A DNA stretch of 22,962 nt from Apostichopus parvimensis (lineage: Eukaryota; Echinodermata; Holothuroidea; Aspidochirotida; Stichopodidae), in contig KN883050.1 in the NCBI GenBank assembly GCA_000934455.1, forward strand, positions 52,673-75,634, read 5' to 3'. The translations under genes were made by a program, and so were the position numbers. Below, piece after piece: positions 9,611-18,137 of the stretch (position 1 is the first letter of the stretch; every line of letters starts with the position of its first letter). The notes beneath the pieces are model-generated. The model worked only from the letters and a program-made list of their open reading frames with translations, was not told the origin of the DNA and did not search any database.

Positions 9611-10479
9611 CAGTGGCGTCGTGCGAAAATAAATTTTGGGGGGCCCGTGAGCAGGTGATGACTATCTAAGCGGAGCGCCACCACGTGTTGGCGCGTAGCG
9701 TACATCTGGCAGACCCCTCAGATTGCAGGAAACGGCACTTCCCATGCTTTATGGCAGTAAGCAACACCCCTAAAATTGATCAAAATTTCCGGCAATTTTT
9801 TGTTTTGGGAAATATTCTCGAAGGAAGTGATCGCCATTTATTCCTCAGTTTACTAATTCCTCGTCTACCAGAAGCACCCAAAATTTAAGAAATCGAAACA
9901 TTTTTGTGTTGGCTGATCCATGATCGCCGCCCATGCCCGTGAGAAGTGGTGACTGGGTAAAGAAAAAGCTAAAACGTGCGATAACGACGTGATATTTTCC
10001 AGGTTAATTGTGACTGTATTTGAAGTAGAAGCTCACATGGAGTCCCATAATCTCTGTTCACTACATTTATCTTAACTTTCCGAACTTTGTTACAGGCTTG
10101 GAAAACAATTAAAAAATTTGCCATTTTTTTTTTGTGGAAAATTGACTGACTTTGGCAAAGGTAACGGGTTGCACTTACTCTGGGACTACGTATATATAAT
10201 ATTGTTCAACGATGGCAGCGTTGATGGCACATTTGGTTCATTAGTTATCAACCCGTAATTATTTAACTGTTTCGATTGACTGAATATCAATAATTAACAA
10301 CCATTGACCAAGCAGTCAACAGAAGCCCCATTTCTCGTATTGGCCCTACAAGAAATTCAGTTGCTGACACTGTTCGAAAACACTTTTTTTTTTAAACTAT
10401 GACAAAATTTTATGACACCTTTGACAAAATTTCGGGGGGCCTGTGCCCCCCCCGGGCCCCAATGGGCACGACGCCACTG
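9611..10479. mobile_element. hAT-like MITE inside the DIRS element (869 bp)
   Basis: The ends are CAGTGGCGTCGTGC (9611-9624) and its exact reverse complement at 10466-10479. It is flanked by a perfect 8-bp direct repeat GCTCGACC (9603-9610 and 10480-10487). Eight-base duplications with CAG ends are the hAT pattern. There is no transposase, so it is non-autonomous. Removing it and one duplication restores the reading of the DIRS protein across the junction, showing it inserted after the DIRS copy. Inside is a near-perfect 20-bp palindrome with an E-box (9675-9694). The right end is GC-rich with C and G runs. Confidence 0.88.
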
Positions 10480-10487
10480 GCTCGACC

Positions 10488-10900
10488 CCGACGAGTGGAC
10501 CCTTTCACAACGAACATGCGGCAGGTTTTTTCCACATGTTCGGCAGACCTCTGATAGACCTGTTTGCGAAACAGGGCAACAATGGGCTGCCCATCCTTTG
10601 TTCCAGGCGGTCCCACCCACAGGCCTTTCACATAGCGCCAGGTCCCTGTCGTGAGACGGACTGGAGGCTTTCATCTTCCCCCCTCTTGGCAAGATCAGCA
10701 AGGTTCTAAGGGAGATCCACCATTCCGGGGGCAGATCCACCATAGTGGCCCCGCTGACCCTGGTTCGGAAAAAATTCTCCAGCTCCTCGCGGACACACCG
10801 GCGATCCTGCCGGACACACCACATCTGTTGTCCCAGAGACAGGGGGCGCTGGCTCACCCAGACAGCAAGCGCCTACAATTAGTTGCCTGGAAATTGTCCG
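10488..10900 (+). pseudogene. DIRS linker between RNase H and recombinase, frameshifted
   Basis: The protein continues after the MITE: DEWTLSQRTCGRFF, then after a shift at a T run (10526-10531) HMFGRPLIDLFAKQGNNGLP and SRRSHPQAFHIA. These match the conserved stretch that follows RNase H in animal DIRS polyproteins. Further on LQLVAWKLSG marks the approach to the recombinase. At least two frameshifts and some deletion are needed to follow it, so it is decayed. Confidence 0.65.
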
Positions 10901-11700
10901 GTCTTCCCTCAGACAGAAAGGACTTTCGCCGCCAGAGGGAGAACAACCGTGGCGACTTACATTTCCCGCCTACGGAGATTCGGAGTATGCCGAACGAGAC
11001 AGTCTCTGCCTACCATGGCCTCTCTAACTTCGATCGCCGACCCCTTATTCACACTGTTCCAAGAAGGGAAGCAGGTTTTCGACGAATCAACGATCAAGAA
11101 CTATCGTTCGGCCCTTCCATCAGGGCTTCCTCTACGGCTCCACGCCAGGCAACAACGGCACGCCTTGACTAAGGCGCCTTACGATCCTACGGTTTGTGAG
11201 GTGCGGATAGTTCCCGACCCATCCTTCTTCGCCAAGAACCAGGTTCGGGCTCTCCTTCCGGGAGACATCATCATCCCAGAGATCAAGACCTTCTCTTTGA
11301 TCCCTGAGGACAGACTATGGTTTTCCTGTTAGGGCACTGAAGTGGTACCTCAACAGAACACAAGATCTCTTGGGTACTTCAACATCCCTGTTCTTCCTCC
11401 CTCGAGTGCCTTACTCAGCAGCCTCGAAGGATACCTTGTCCCGCTGATTGGTGGAAACTTTCCGCCCTCTGGTTACAGGTCCAGGCAGATCTAGGGCTCA
11501 CGACATCAGGGGTCTCACAGCTTCTACAGCCCTGTTCACAGGCTTTCCGATAGTAGACTTCTTCAAGGCGGCGGCTTGGAAGACTCCAATTGCTTCGTCG
11601 CCTGCTACCTATCGGACACACTACAGGCTGATTCGGCTTTGGTCGCTCGGTGATGCGCGCTCCGGGGGTCCCACCCCTCGGGCCTCCCACCATCGGGCAG
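10901..11700 (+). pseudogene. DIRS tyrosine recombinase, broken
   Basis: Tyrosine recombinase is the enzyme that would insert the circular DNA copy of a DIRS element. The N-terminal core-binding half is seen at 10910-11330 with TVATYISRLRRFG and TIKNYRSAL. VRALKWYLNRT (11326-11360) then holds the expected first catalytic arginine, reached only through a frameshift at a TAG. An in-frame TGA follows at about 11445. The catalytic half (from 11448) has RAHDIRG, the HxxR motif (H and R at residues 18 and 21 of that frame), W at residue 44 in the H/W position, and a candidate nucleophile Y in THYRL (residue 59). The C-terminus runs on into the internal complementary region, as in other DIRS elements. 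Disabled by frameshifts and stops. Confidence 0.82.
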
Positions 11701-11708
11701 TGCCACTC

Positions 11709-11807
11709 GGTGCTAATGTTGTGGGGAGACAGGTAAGCGGGGAGCGAAGTAAATATGATAAAACTTACTGGTTTATATATTTACGAGCGACCCGCTTACC
11801 TGTCTCC
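11709..11807 (+). repeat. DIRS internal complementary region
   Basis: Positions 11709-11754 are the reverse complement of the element's left start, and 11755-11807 the reverse complement of its right end. They meet at 11754/11755. This is the template arrangement proposed for DIRS replication, where the region bridges the two ends to form a circle. The mirror-image CAGGTAAGCGGG and CCCGCTTACCTG also give it hairpin potential. Confidence 0.85.
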
Positions 11808-11903
11808 ATTTCCCGCCAACCTCCCCCGAGGGAGGTGGGACACAGCCGGACGGTGGAGCGGTTGTTCGACCTGACTCATGACTCCACACGTTCTCGTCGA
11901 TAG

Positions 11904-12233
11904 ACATCGCCATCCACTGGTTCGCCTACGGCTCCTTGTCTTTCGGTGAGTGGTTTTCCTTACTTTGGTATTCCAAGTTACAGTTTACCATCTAAGGTAG
12001 TTTTTGTCCAATTAGGCCTCTGTTAGTTTAGGGGTAGGCACGCCTACGGGGTTACGGAGGGCGGCCCCCCCCCCCGACTTCTCGGGTGGGTTCCCCCCTG
12101 CCTGGAGGCGTCAGCAGCTTTTGTTAGCGTAAGATTTTCTTCTCGGTGAGCTCGGCGGGTGGCAGGGTTTGCCCGCCACCCCCCCCCGAGGTCGCGTCAG
12201 GGACCACTTTGGAAGGGAAGTGGTCTCATGAGA
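11904..12233 (+). other. DIRS 3' non-coding region with poly-C tracts
   Basis: Between the end of the recombinase frame and the right terminal repeat there is no domain. It has C runs at about 12066-12076 and 12178-12187. Confidence 0.6.
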
Positions 12234-12350
12234 AGGAGGGCATTGACCGCAAGTGGCCGGTCACTGAGGGTGCACAGTGTTAAAAGATTACCAGGGCATA
12301 CTAGACACGTTAGAATGTGGTGCTAATGTTGTGGGGAGACAGGTAAGCGG
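12234..12350 (-). repeat. DIRS right inverted terminal repeat
   Basis: Inverse of 9048-9164. The right side extends to 12387 with unique end sequence CCAGTAAGTTTTATCAT, which reappears inverted in the internal complementary region. Confidence 0.88.
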
Positions 12351-12667
12351 GTCGCTCGTAAATATATTAACCAGTAAGTTTTATCATTTATAGGCTTTCA
12401 TTATAGCACATTAATTGAAGCGTCGAGTAGCGTATCGTCAAGACTTTGGGTGTCCTCCGATTCCGTGTAACTCGTAAATTTTGATTGTACGAGATGATCT
12501 TTTAGATTTTGGCTCTTTTATAAGCAATCATTGGTTTATCGGGAAAAACTTTTGATAGTTCATCGTGTTCCGTGATTAGGTGCCAGTGTTTTAATAGCGC
12601 CTCTTTAAGATGGCGTGTTTGTATATGGGGCGTATAGGTTATTTTGAAAGCCAGTGGTAGCTTGTTG

Positions 12668-13022
12668 CAAATTCTCAAAACAGAGCCACCCCCCTTGGCA
12701 GTAAAGCCATTACCCGCAAACTATAAAATGCGCGGATTTGCCTAACGATTCAAAAAAGATCACGGGTATTCCCTTATAAAAAATAAACATGCTCGCCAGT
12801 CCAATCGGTACGTTAGATGGCGTACCGCCTACCCCCCTATTATTTTATTATGACAACAGCACCGCATGACACAGCACCACATGGCGACAACACCACATGA
12901 CAACACCACCGCATGAGGAGTTGTCACCAGCTCACCGTTCGCTCGCGGAAACGGCAAACCAATAACCAATAACCACAAGTTGTCATCACATAACGTTGCC
13001 GTTTTCGGGTTCCATACATATG
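12668..13022 (-). repeat. Right arm of the long inverted repeat
   Basis: Reverse complement of the left arm at 8380-8883, with small differences. The best-conserved parts are 12671-12860 and 12925-13015. The arms now lie about 3.8 kb apart because the DIRS element sits between them. Confidence 0.75.
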
Positions 13023-13369
13023 ATGTTCGTGACCCTTGAGCTATATATAGTGGGTAGCTACATCGTTATTGTACATGGCGATGCAACTGTTACGACATCG
13101 CTATGACTCACTATGATTTTCCTGCCCACTGCTTGAACCTATTGCATTCCGTTGCAGCTGAGGGCACTAAATGGAAGAGACTCGAGTGAGGCCCGGAGGA
13201 GGGTGCGATAATTATCATTAGCGTATATCTCTCCAAGTCACTGGTGTTTTCTGCATATATTTTTATTGGGCACTTGGGCCATGGGGGGTGTTTGAACACC
13301 CAAAACACCCCCCTTGGCTACGTGCCTGCGTACATCTCTGCTATACTTGGCAAACATGTTTTTATTTAG
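13023..13369. other. Right flank of the nest and hAT-type right end
   Basis: Non-coding. A hairpin at 13280-13315 pairs GGGGGGTGTTTG with CAAAACACCCCCC and sits just inside the right hAT-like terminus. Confidence 0.5.
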
Positions 13370-13650
13370 TTCAGCGTTTTATTTCCACCTCAAATGCATT
13401 TGGGACACATTATTTTGGCCCACACTTTTTTGGTTCAATGTTTGGTGGCAAATATATCTTTAAGCCACTTTTTTTGTGCCAAATATTTTTGGGACCATGT
13501 ACGTGCAAAATTTTATCTGGCCCAATTTCTTTGTGAGGGACCAATGTTTTAAAATTGCTATAACTCCACAACCTTTAATCAGATTATATCAAAACTTGGA
13601 ATGTAGTTGTTGATTAATAGCTCTGCTACATGCATTTGGGCATAAATATT
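13370..13650 (+). repeat. Dispersed repeat family, copy B
   Basis: Shares with copy A (3102-3680) the blocks TTTCCACCTCAAATGCATTT, GGGACACATT, ATAACTCCACAACCTTTAAT, CAGATT, AACTTGGAATGTAGTTGTTG and TTAATAGCTCTGCTACATG, in a similar order. It directly follows the outer hAT-type right end. Confidence 0.6.
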
Positions 13651-14554
13651 ATGATATTGGTTGGTGAAATACAATTTAACACTTTACTATAGCAGGAACC
13701 ATAGTGCCTGTTGGGCTCTTGTTATGTCTTTGGTACTGCATTTATGCCATTAATGGGAATACACTAAGCTGTGAAGCATGAGACATACAGCATCTTTGAA
13801 CTTAAGCAAGATGTGCTCCCTTAATGAGTTGTAATTGCAAGTGACGCCAGAAATTCCTTCAATTAAAATCAACAGCAAAAACCTTCTTTGATATTAATGT
13901 TTGCTTTCTTATGGTTAGTACTAATGGGCCTAATGTATTGAACACTTGTAAATTGTGTAAGGACTAGTATACACTTTCACATTAAAAGTCGAATACTGAA
14001 AACATCAACCAATCTATAAAGTTCTATAAATGATGGAGAACTTACCACATACTGCAGTTTATAATGGACTGTACCACAGGTCAGCAAAGTGCAGCCTCAA
14101 TGCTTTCAAAAGCCTCTATACTTCAGCCTGTGCAGTATAAGGCCAACATAAAATATATAGTCTTCACTTTGGGTTGTTAGTTTAAAGGGTCTACTTGTGC
14201 TAGGCTATTTTAACATTCTGTAACAGATGGACAATACCTATGTAGGAATGTTGATCTTTTATTTCCCTTGTTTGTACTGTATAGTAGTACATCAGTCCTT
14301 AAATGTGAACTCAGTTTCACTACAGCTTAGCAGGTCATTGTAGTGTCAATTAATCTCTGGACACCTAAAACACTATGTGTATTTATTTATATATTGTATC
14401 AAGCACACCCAAGTTTCAGAGAAATTGTCAGAGAGTTGGTCAATCTGTTTCTAATTCCATTAAAAGATAAGATCATATTTTGTCACATAAACCAGCTATC
14501 ATAAATGTGTCTTTACCTGATTGTAATGTTACTGAATAATATATTTCTTGACAG
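13651..14554. other. Non-coding DNA, probably intron upstream of the EGF exon
   Basis: No exon recognised. It ends in a plausible splice acceptor, with AG at 14553-14554. Confidence 0.5.
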
Positions 14555-14662
14555 TGGACTGCAGTAACTATCCTTGCTTCAATGGAGGTACTTGTGTGCC
14601 TGGGCCTCCAGACATGTGCATATGTCCATCAGGATCGCCAGTTCAGCCATTTTGTGCATTCA
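14555..14662 (+). CDS. Internal exon encoding an EGF-like domain (1)
   Basis: A 108-nt exon follows an acceptor TTTCTTGACAG and ends before GTATGT (14663). It is phase 1 at both ends, typical of shuffled EGF modules. The reading frame gives one six-cysteine EGF-like domain: DC, SNYPC, FNGGTC, VPGPPDMC, IC, PSGSPVQPFC. FNGGTC is the standard EGF turn after the second cysteine, and paired cysteines 4 and 5 have one residue between them. No calcium-binding signature (D-x-D/N-E/Q) is seen. EGF domains act in secreted or cell-surface proteins as binding or spacer modules. The gene itself cannot be named from this; no signal peptide or membrane segment is in the window. Confidence 0.85.
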
Positions 14663-15487
14663 GTATGTATATACATTCTAAAATTTTATCATATCTTACC
14701 TCATCATCTTTAGATTCTTTTCTGATGGTATTATAAAATTGATGGTATTTTCAGTTTAAATTGAACATGTTGAATATTACTTGTGCTTTTTTTCCTCATT
14801 TATCAGCACACATTTATTTATTATGAACTTGGACATTAGGCCCAAGACAGTCAACATTGCAGGCCATACACATTTAACCACTCTTTGGTAGGGTGTGTTA
14901 CTACTGTTTATATGCTAGTGTCTTACATAGAATAATGTTAGAATAAGTTAAGTAAAGCCTGGGTCTTTGCCAACTCAAGCTGTTTTCAATCTGGTGGTGT
15001 TGCAAGCCCTAGTAATAGAAGCTGGATAGGTAACACAAGAAGCCGACATAATTTTATCAGTCTTCTGTAACATATTTACATAATCTTTGTCATGCTTTAT
15101 GTTTTCTCCTGATGTGTTATAAAAGTTATTGTTGTATTTTCAGTTCTCACTGAACATAATTTCATGTTTATTCTGAAAATATTTAAAGAAAAGGAAAAGT
15201 TAGCAGTATACTTTGTTTTCTTTAACATTTTGTGAAGGAAACTTAAAGGTGTGTCTTTTGCAATCAGGATAATTAGCACAATGTACAAATATTTGACCAT
15301 CTCTACTCAGCTATTTGTAACATCTCATACCTGTATTAACAGAAACAGTCTAAGTTTGCGCCAATCATCCAAATATTTCACTTACAAGCTTTGTAACAAA
15401 ACCATTTCAATAAAATATTTACCTTGTTGACCTCAATTGGATGTGTTTCTCATCATATGTTATCATTTCTTTGTCACTATTTACTAG
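14663..15487 (+). other. Intron between the two EGF exons
   Basis: An 825-nt AT-rich intron with donor GTATGT and acceptor TTTACTAG. No other gene or repeat recognised inside; short open frames on both strands are chance. Confidence 0.75.
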
Positions 15488-15583
15488 GTTGTCAGAAAAT
15501 ACAATTTTCTTGTGTGAATGGTGTCTGTGTTGGTGACGTTTGCAACTGTAATACAAACTTTGCAGGTCCAACATGTGAGAGTG
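15488..15583 (+). CDS. Internal exon encoding an EGF-like domain (2)
   Basis: A 96-nt exon after acceptor TTTACTAG, ending before donor GTTAGT (15584). It is phase 1-1 and joins the previous exon in frame, completing a serine codon (A plus GT). The product is a compact EGF-like domain: SC, QKIQFSC, VNGVC, VGDVC, NC, NTNFAGPTC. All six cysteines are present, with a short third loop and the FAGPTC end resembling the usual GYxGxxC. Short domains of this type occur in tandem in teneurin- or tenascin-like and other adhesion proteins, but that is only a comparison of shape. No in-frame stop occurs, so it could be a live gene. Confidence 0.83.
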
Positions 15584-16041
15584 GTTAGTATTCTTAGTAT
15601 CTCATATATCATTCTAATTCTGTTTCATTTTGTGAGATGTTGTGTCCACGTACAGCATTTGTAACATTGCATGAACATTAGTCAATTTGCTACAGATTTA
15701 TACAAGTTAAACATCCTGCTCCAGTTGGTGGACTTTTCTCTCTTAATGTTTTCAACTTGTTTAGCAATAAACTCATGTTCACAGAATGTGGTTTTGCATA
15801 TCATAGAATGGCAGGTGATACCGATAAACCTAAAAAATATTGCCCAGTTTCAAGTTTATTAATATGTACTGTTTGGTTATACAAAGGGAACATTTTAAAT
15901 GTCACAGTAACCTCACTTGTCACCTTTCATCATAAAATATTCACATGATTTTGTAAAGGCAATTGTTCCCAATGAACTGTAAGCAATGAAAACTGGTAAA
16001 ATTTGATTTATAAAGTCTACTATTCCTTTTGATGGTTACAG
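15584..16041 (+). other. Putative intron downstream of EGF exon 2
   Basis: Donor GTTAGT at 15584. The next plausible acceptor is at 16040-16041. Nothing else is recognised within. Confidence 0.5.
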
Positions 16042-16080
16042 TGAGAGCTATAAGTTCATTGACAACTTGTCATGAGTTAG
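16042..16080 (+). CDS. Candidate 39-nt phase 1-1 exon
   Basis: The stretch lies between acceptor TTTTGATGGTTACAG and a good donor GTAAGG (16081). It is 39 nt, phase 1-1, with no stop, and joins the previous exon as V then RAISSLTTCHEL. Phase agreement with both EGF exons is in its favour. Against it are its tiny size, the lack of a recognisable domain, and a minisatellite directly after the donor. It could be a linker exon or chance. Confidence 0.3.
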
Positions 16081-16117
16081 GTAAGGGATGGGTTCCCGGA
16101 AAACTCCCCCCCCCCTT

Positions 16118-16350
16118 GGACGATAACTCCCGGACGATTATCCCCTGGTCGATTCCCCCTCGGACAATTCCAACCCGGACAATTCCCAATCGTGACAATT
16201 TGGCCCCCAGACAATTCCCACTCCGGACAATTGCCAACCCTGACAATTGGCCCCCAGACAATTCTCACTCCGGACAATTCCCACCCATGACAATTTTCCC
16301 CCGGACAATTTTTTCCACGGACAATCCCCTCCTCGGAAATTTGCACTTAG
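16118..16350 (+). repeat. GGACAATTCCC minisatellite with ~48-bp higher-order repeat
   Basis: A core of GGACAATTCCCA type recurs about every 16-17 bases, with changes such as TGACAATT and AGACAATT. Three cores make a larger unit of about 48 bases starting with GACAATTTGGCCCCCAGAC at about 16193, repeated once more at about 16241 and partly after that. C-rich spacers leave both strands open in some frames, so apparent proline- and threonine-rich proteins here are artefacts. Confidence 0.8.
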
Positions 16351-16641
16351 ACCCTTCCCCCAGGACGGCGATCATCACATTTTTGACCCCCCCCCCACCC
16401 CCATGTGGAAATTTCTGAACATGCCCTGACCAATCACAAATCGATCAAAAGTTTAAAAAGTTACATTTTGGTAGGGATTGGGATGAGGTGTATATGACTT
16501 AATAACACCTCAAAAATTTGCCCGCTTCGCCAACGTTTACAGTATTTTCATCAGTGGCCATATACTTGCATTCACATGTGTATTTATTGACAGAACTAGA
16601 GTATTCAGCGCTTATGCTTTGTTAGTTTTTGCGCAATTTGA

Positions 16642-16961
16642 ATGCATGATAGATGGCTAGACCAGAGAAATGTTCGCGCGCTTCGCGTGCACTAGCTAGG
16701 TTGATACTGTGATAGCTTTTATCTCTTCGCATGCATTTTAGCTAGCTACCACAGAATTTTCCGGGCGCTCTCACGAGCATTAGCTGCACTGTTAATGTCA
16801 TAGTCCTTTCATTTGCTCATTATGTTGACCATGATGGTAGTAGCAACTACAAATTCTCTGTGCGCTCGGTGCGCACAAAATGTACTTCTACTATGATATT
16901 TTTATGCATTTCGCATGCATGGTAGCTCGCTAGAACAGATGTTTGCGCGCTTCGCGAGCGT
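16642..16961 (+). repeat. Four-copy array (~90 bp) of hairpin-bearing units
   Basis: Units begin at about 16642, 16731, 16829 and 16914 (spacing 89, 98 and 85). Each starts with an ATGCATGRTAG-like stretch, then GCTAG or a variant, then a GC-rich element: CGCGCGCTTCGCGTGC (16676-16691), GGGCGCTCTCACGAGC, GTGCGCTCGGTGCGCAC (16860-16876) and GCGCGCTTCGCGAGCG. The third is a perfect stem, the first and fourth near-perfect, the second weak. The surrounding DNA is AT-rich, so these GC islands stand out. Confidence 0.65.
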
Positions 16962-16969
16962 TTTTTCCT

Positions 16970-17010
16970 TAGTTTTTTTTTTAGTTTTTTTAGTTTTTTT
17001 TTATTCAACT
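16970..17010 (-). repeat. LINE 3' tail of A runs (T runs on + strand)
   Basis: On the + strand, TTAG-separated T runs of 6 to 10 bases; read on minus these are CTAA-spaced A runs, as expected at a LINE 3' end made by target-primed reverse transcription. Confidence 0.65.
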
Positions 17011-17232
17011 CTCATTTCAGTACAAACAAAAACGACAATGTATCATCTTGCTTTGTAAACACAAAAATAATTCAAATACATATAATCCCATGCAATGGGA
17101 ATATATCTTTTAGTAATGTTCAATGTTAATCCCCAATAAGTTTACCAGTGATTACAACCAAATAACACCCTTTCTACCTTATTAAATATTTAAATCAATA
17201 CTAGCATTGGTCAAAATATTATTGAGAAACTC

Positions 17233-17455
17233 CTACAATATACGAACAAAAGGACAGTAAAAAAATAAATGTTCAATTGTCTCAACAGTATTGTGACAAA
17301 AGTCACATTGATCAGAATCTACTACATTAATAATACGCAAATAATAATTGCAAGGAATAAGCCGATGAATAATTCTATATTGAAACCATCTTATATTAAC
17401 ATCATTGGAACATTTAAATGGAATGAGACAATATAATGTAATATAGTGACGAGCC
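17233..17455 (-). pseudogene. LINE C-terminal zinc-ribbon (zf-RVT type)
   Basis: Visible are IRWFQYRIIHRLIPCNYYL and CDFCHNTVETIEHLFFYCPF. This is the conserved R-W-Q-Y-R-I-x-H-R stretch followed by a C-x2-C-x7-H-x4-C knuckle, the zf-RVT module at the end of many LINE ORF2 proteins, thought to bind RNA. The frame closes about where the protein should end. It is separated from its upstream part by the insert at 17481-18126. Confidence 0.82.
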
Positions 17456-17767
17456 CGGCTCATCCTACATGTAATACTATATCAGGACTCGCGATAGAAA
17501 GGTACTGGGGTTATCTTGATGCCGTATTTTATGCTTCTTCAGGAGACGTCTCGAACGGAAGATAAAAGAAAACAATGAGTTCTCAGAAAAGAAAACAAGT
17601 TGACAAGATCGGATTGATTTAGTGATTCAGTATAATATCTTCTCTGTCGATTCTCTTACAAATAAAACAAAATTACAATGATTTGACTCCGTCAATTACG
17701 CAATTTGAAGGAGTGATGAAACGGTGACGAAGTGACGACGAAGTAACCAACTTGCGGGAGCATGCCG

Positions 17768-17776
17768 CCTTTTATA
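17768..17776 (-). promoter_or_regulatory. TATA-like box on minus strand
   Basis: The minus strand reads TATAAAAGG (rc of CCTTTTATA). It lies downstream of the heat-shock elements in the LTR-like insert. Confidence 0.45.
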
Positions 17777-17925
17777 CCTTACTTCTATAAAATCCCACTT
17801 CGCACAATCAGAAGGCAGCCAATGACCTGCTCATCCTGCATTAACTTAACAATATAAAAATTAGTCTAGAAAGCACTGATCTGCCCTGATTGGTTGGGAG
17901 TTTGGAAGTCCACCCCTTTCTTATG

Positions 17926-17966
17926 GAAACTTCCATACCACGTGAGAAGAACCTTCTCGAATGTTC
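17926..17966. promoter_or_regulatory. Heat-shock elements: one perfect four-unit site
   Basis: Positions 17949-17966 read GAACCTTCTCGAATGTTC: GAA, TTC, GAA, TTC at exact 5-base steps, the array bound by HSF trimers. A further GAA lies just outside at 17946. A two-unit site GAAACTTC lies at 17926-17933, with an E-box CACGTG between them (17939-17944). On the minus strand these are roughly 150-200 bases upstream of the TATA motif at 17770-17776, a sensible promoter distance. Heat-inducible LTRs are known in other organisms; activity here is inferred. Confidence 0.6.
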
Positions 17967-18137
17967 TACAGACACAATGGAATCTATTTTTGGGAAAAGG
18001 CCCTGTAACAAGATTCAATAAGATAGTTAAAATTTCTCGTGGGAAAACTGATTCCTTGACCTAGATAAATACATAAAGGGCCTGTACGATGTCTCGATGG
18101 AGTTTTTCGGTAACATCAAAGAGGCAGTATTACTATT

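Larger units (their letters stand above)
9034..12387 (+). mobile_element. DIRS-type tyrosine-recombinase retrotransposon, internally deleted
   Basis: Three hallmarks are present. First, inverted terminal repeats: 9048-9164 matches the reverse complement of 12234-12350 over 117 bases with few changes. Second, an internal complementary region at 11709-11807 equals the reverse complement of the right end joined to the left end; this sets the outer limits at 9034 and 12387. Third, an RNase H remnant is followed by a tyrosine recombinase remnant. The copy is 3.35 kb, or about 2.5 kb without the MITE at 9611-10479, against roughly 5-6 kb usual for the group. Gag and the reverse transcriptase core are missing between the left repeat and the RNase H. 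Frameshifts and stops show it is dead. Confidence 0.88.
7996..13328. mobile_element. Outer hAT-type element with nested insertions
   Basis: The left end reads CAGGCGCGTAGCCAG (7996-8010). The right end on the other strand reads CAGGCACGTAGCCAA (13314-13328). Both are followed by a GGGGGGTGTTTTG block (8021-8033 left). CAG ends of this type are typical of hAT elements. The possible 8-bp target duplications (7988-7995 and 13329-13336) agree at only 5 of 8 positions, so the pair is old or mis-set. Left-end sequence ACATGGGGGAGGGGTCT at about 8046 resembles AAATGGGGGAGGGGTCT at about 20797 in the clearly bounded MITE at 20721-21019, which supports the family assignment. No hAT transposase is visible. 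An alternative is two unrelated solo ends. Confidence 0.5.
17471..18136 (-). mobile_element. LTR-like insertion in the LINE
   Basis: LINE coding sequence stops at about 18137 and resumes at about 17460. Between them are 646 bases (17481-18126) bounded by imperfect 10-bp direct repeats GTAATACTAT (17471-17480) and GTATTACTAT (18127-18136), differing at one site. No protein is encoded. Read on the minus strand it resembles an LTR: upstream elements, then GGTATAAAAGG (TATA at 17770-17776) near the middle, then about 300 bases of leader-like sequence ending near GTATTACA. It lacks a clean TG...CA pair with a short duplication, and no minus-strand AATAAA was seen, so solo LTR is a guess. A non-autonomous DNA element is possible. 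Confidence 0.5.

Noticed and set aside
10357-10857. 166-residue minus-strand open frame
   Set aside because: It overlaps the DIRS linker and the MITE end on the opposite strand and has no domain; a GC-rich shadow of the + strand coding remnant.
13288-13536. + strand open frame
   Set aside because: Spans the hAT-like right end and dispersed repeat copy B; no domain.
15757-15948. Possible exon with cysteines after an acceptor-like AG
   Set aside because: Only two cysteines, no EGF spacing, no good donor, and frame inconsistent with the EGF exons.
16029-16429. Open frames on both strands, proline/threonine-rich protein look
   Set aside because: They arise from the GGACAATT minisatellite, which is open in several frames. 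Only the first 39 nt outside the repeat (16042-16080) was kept as a weak exon candidate.
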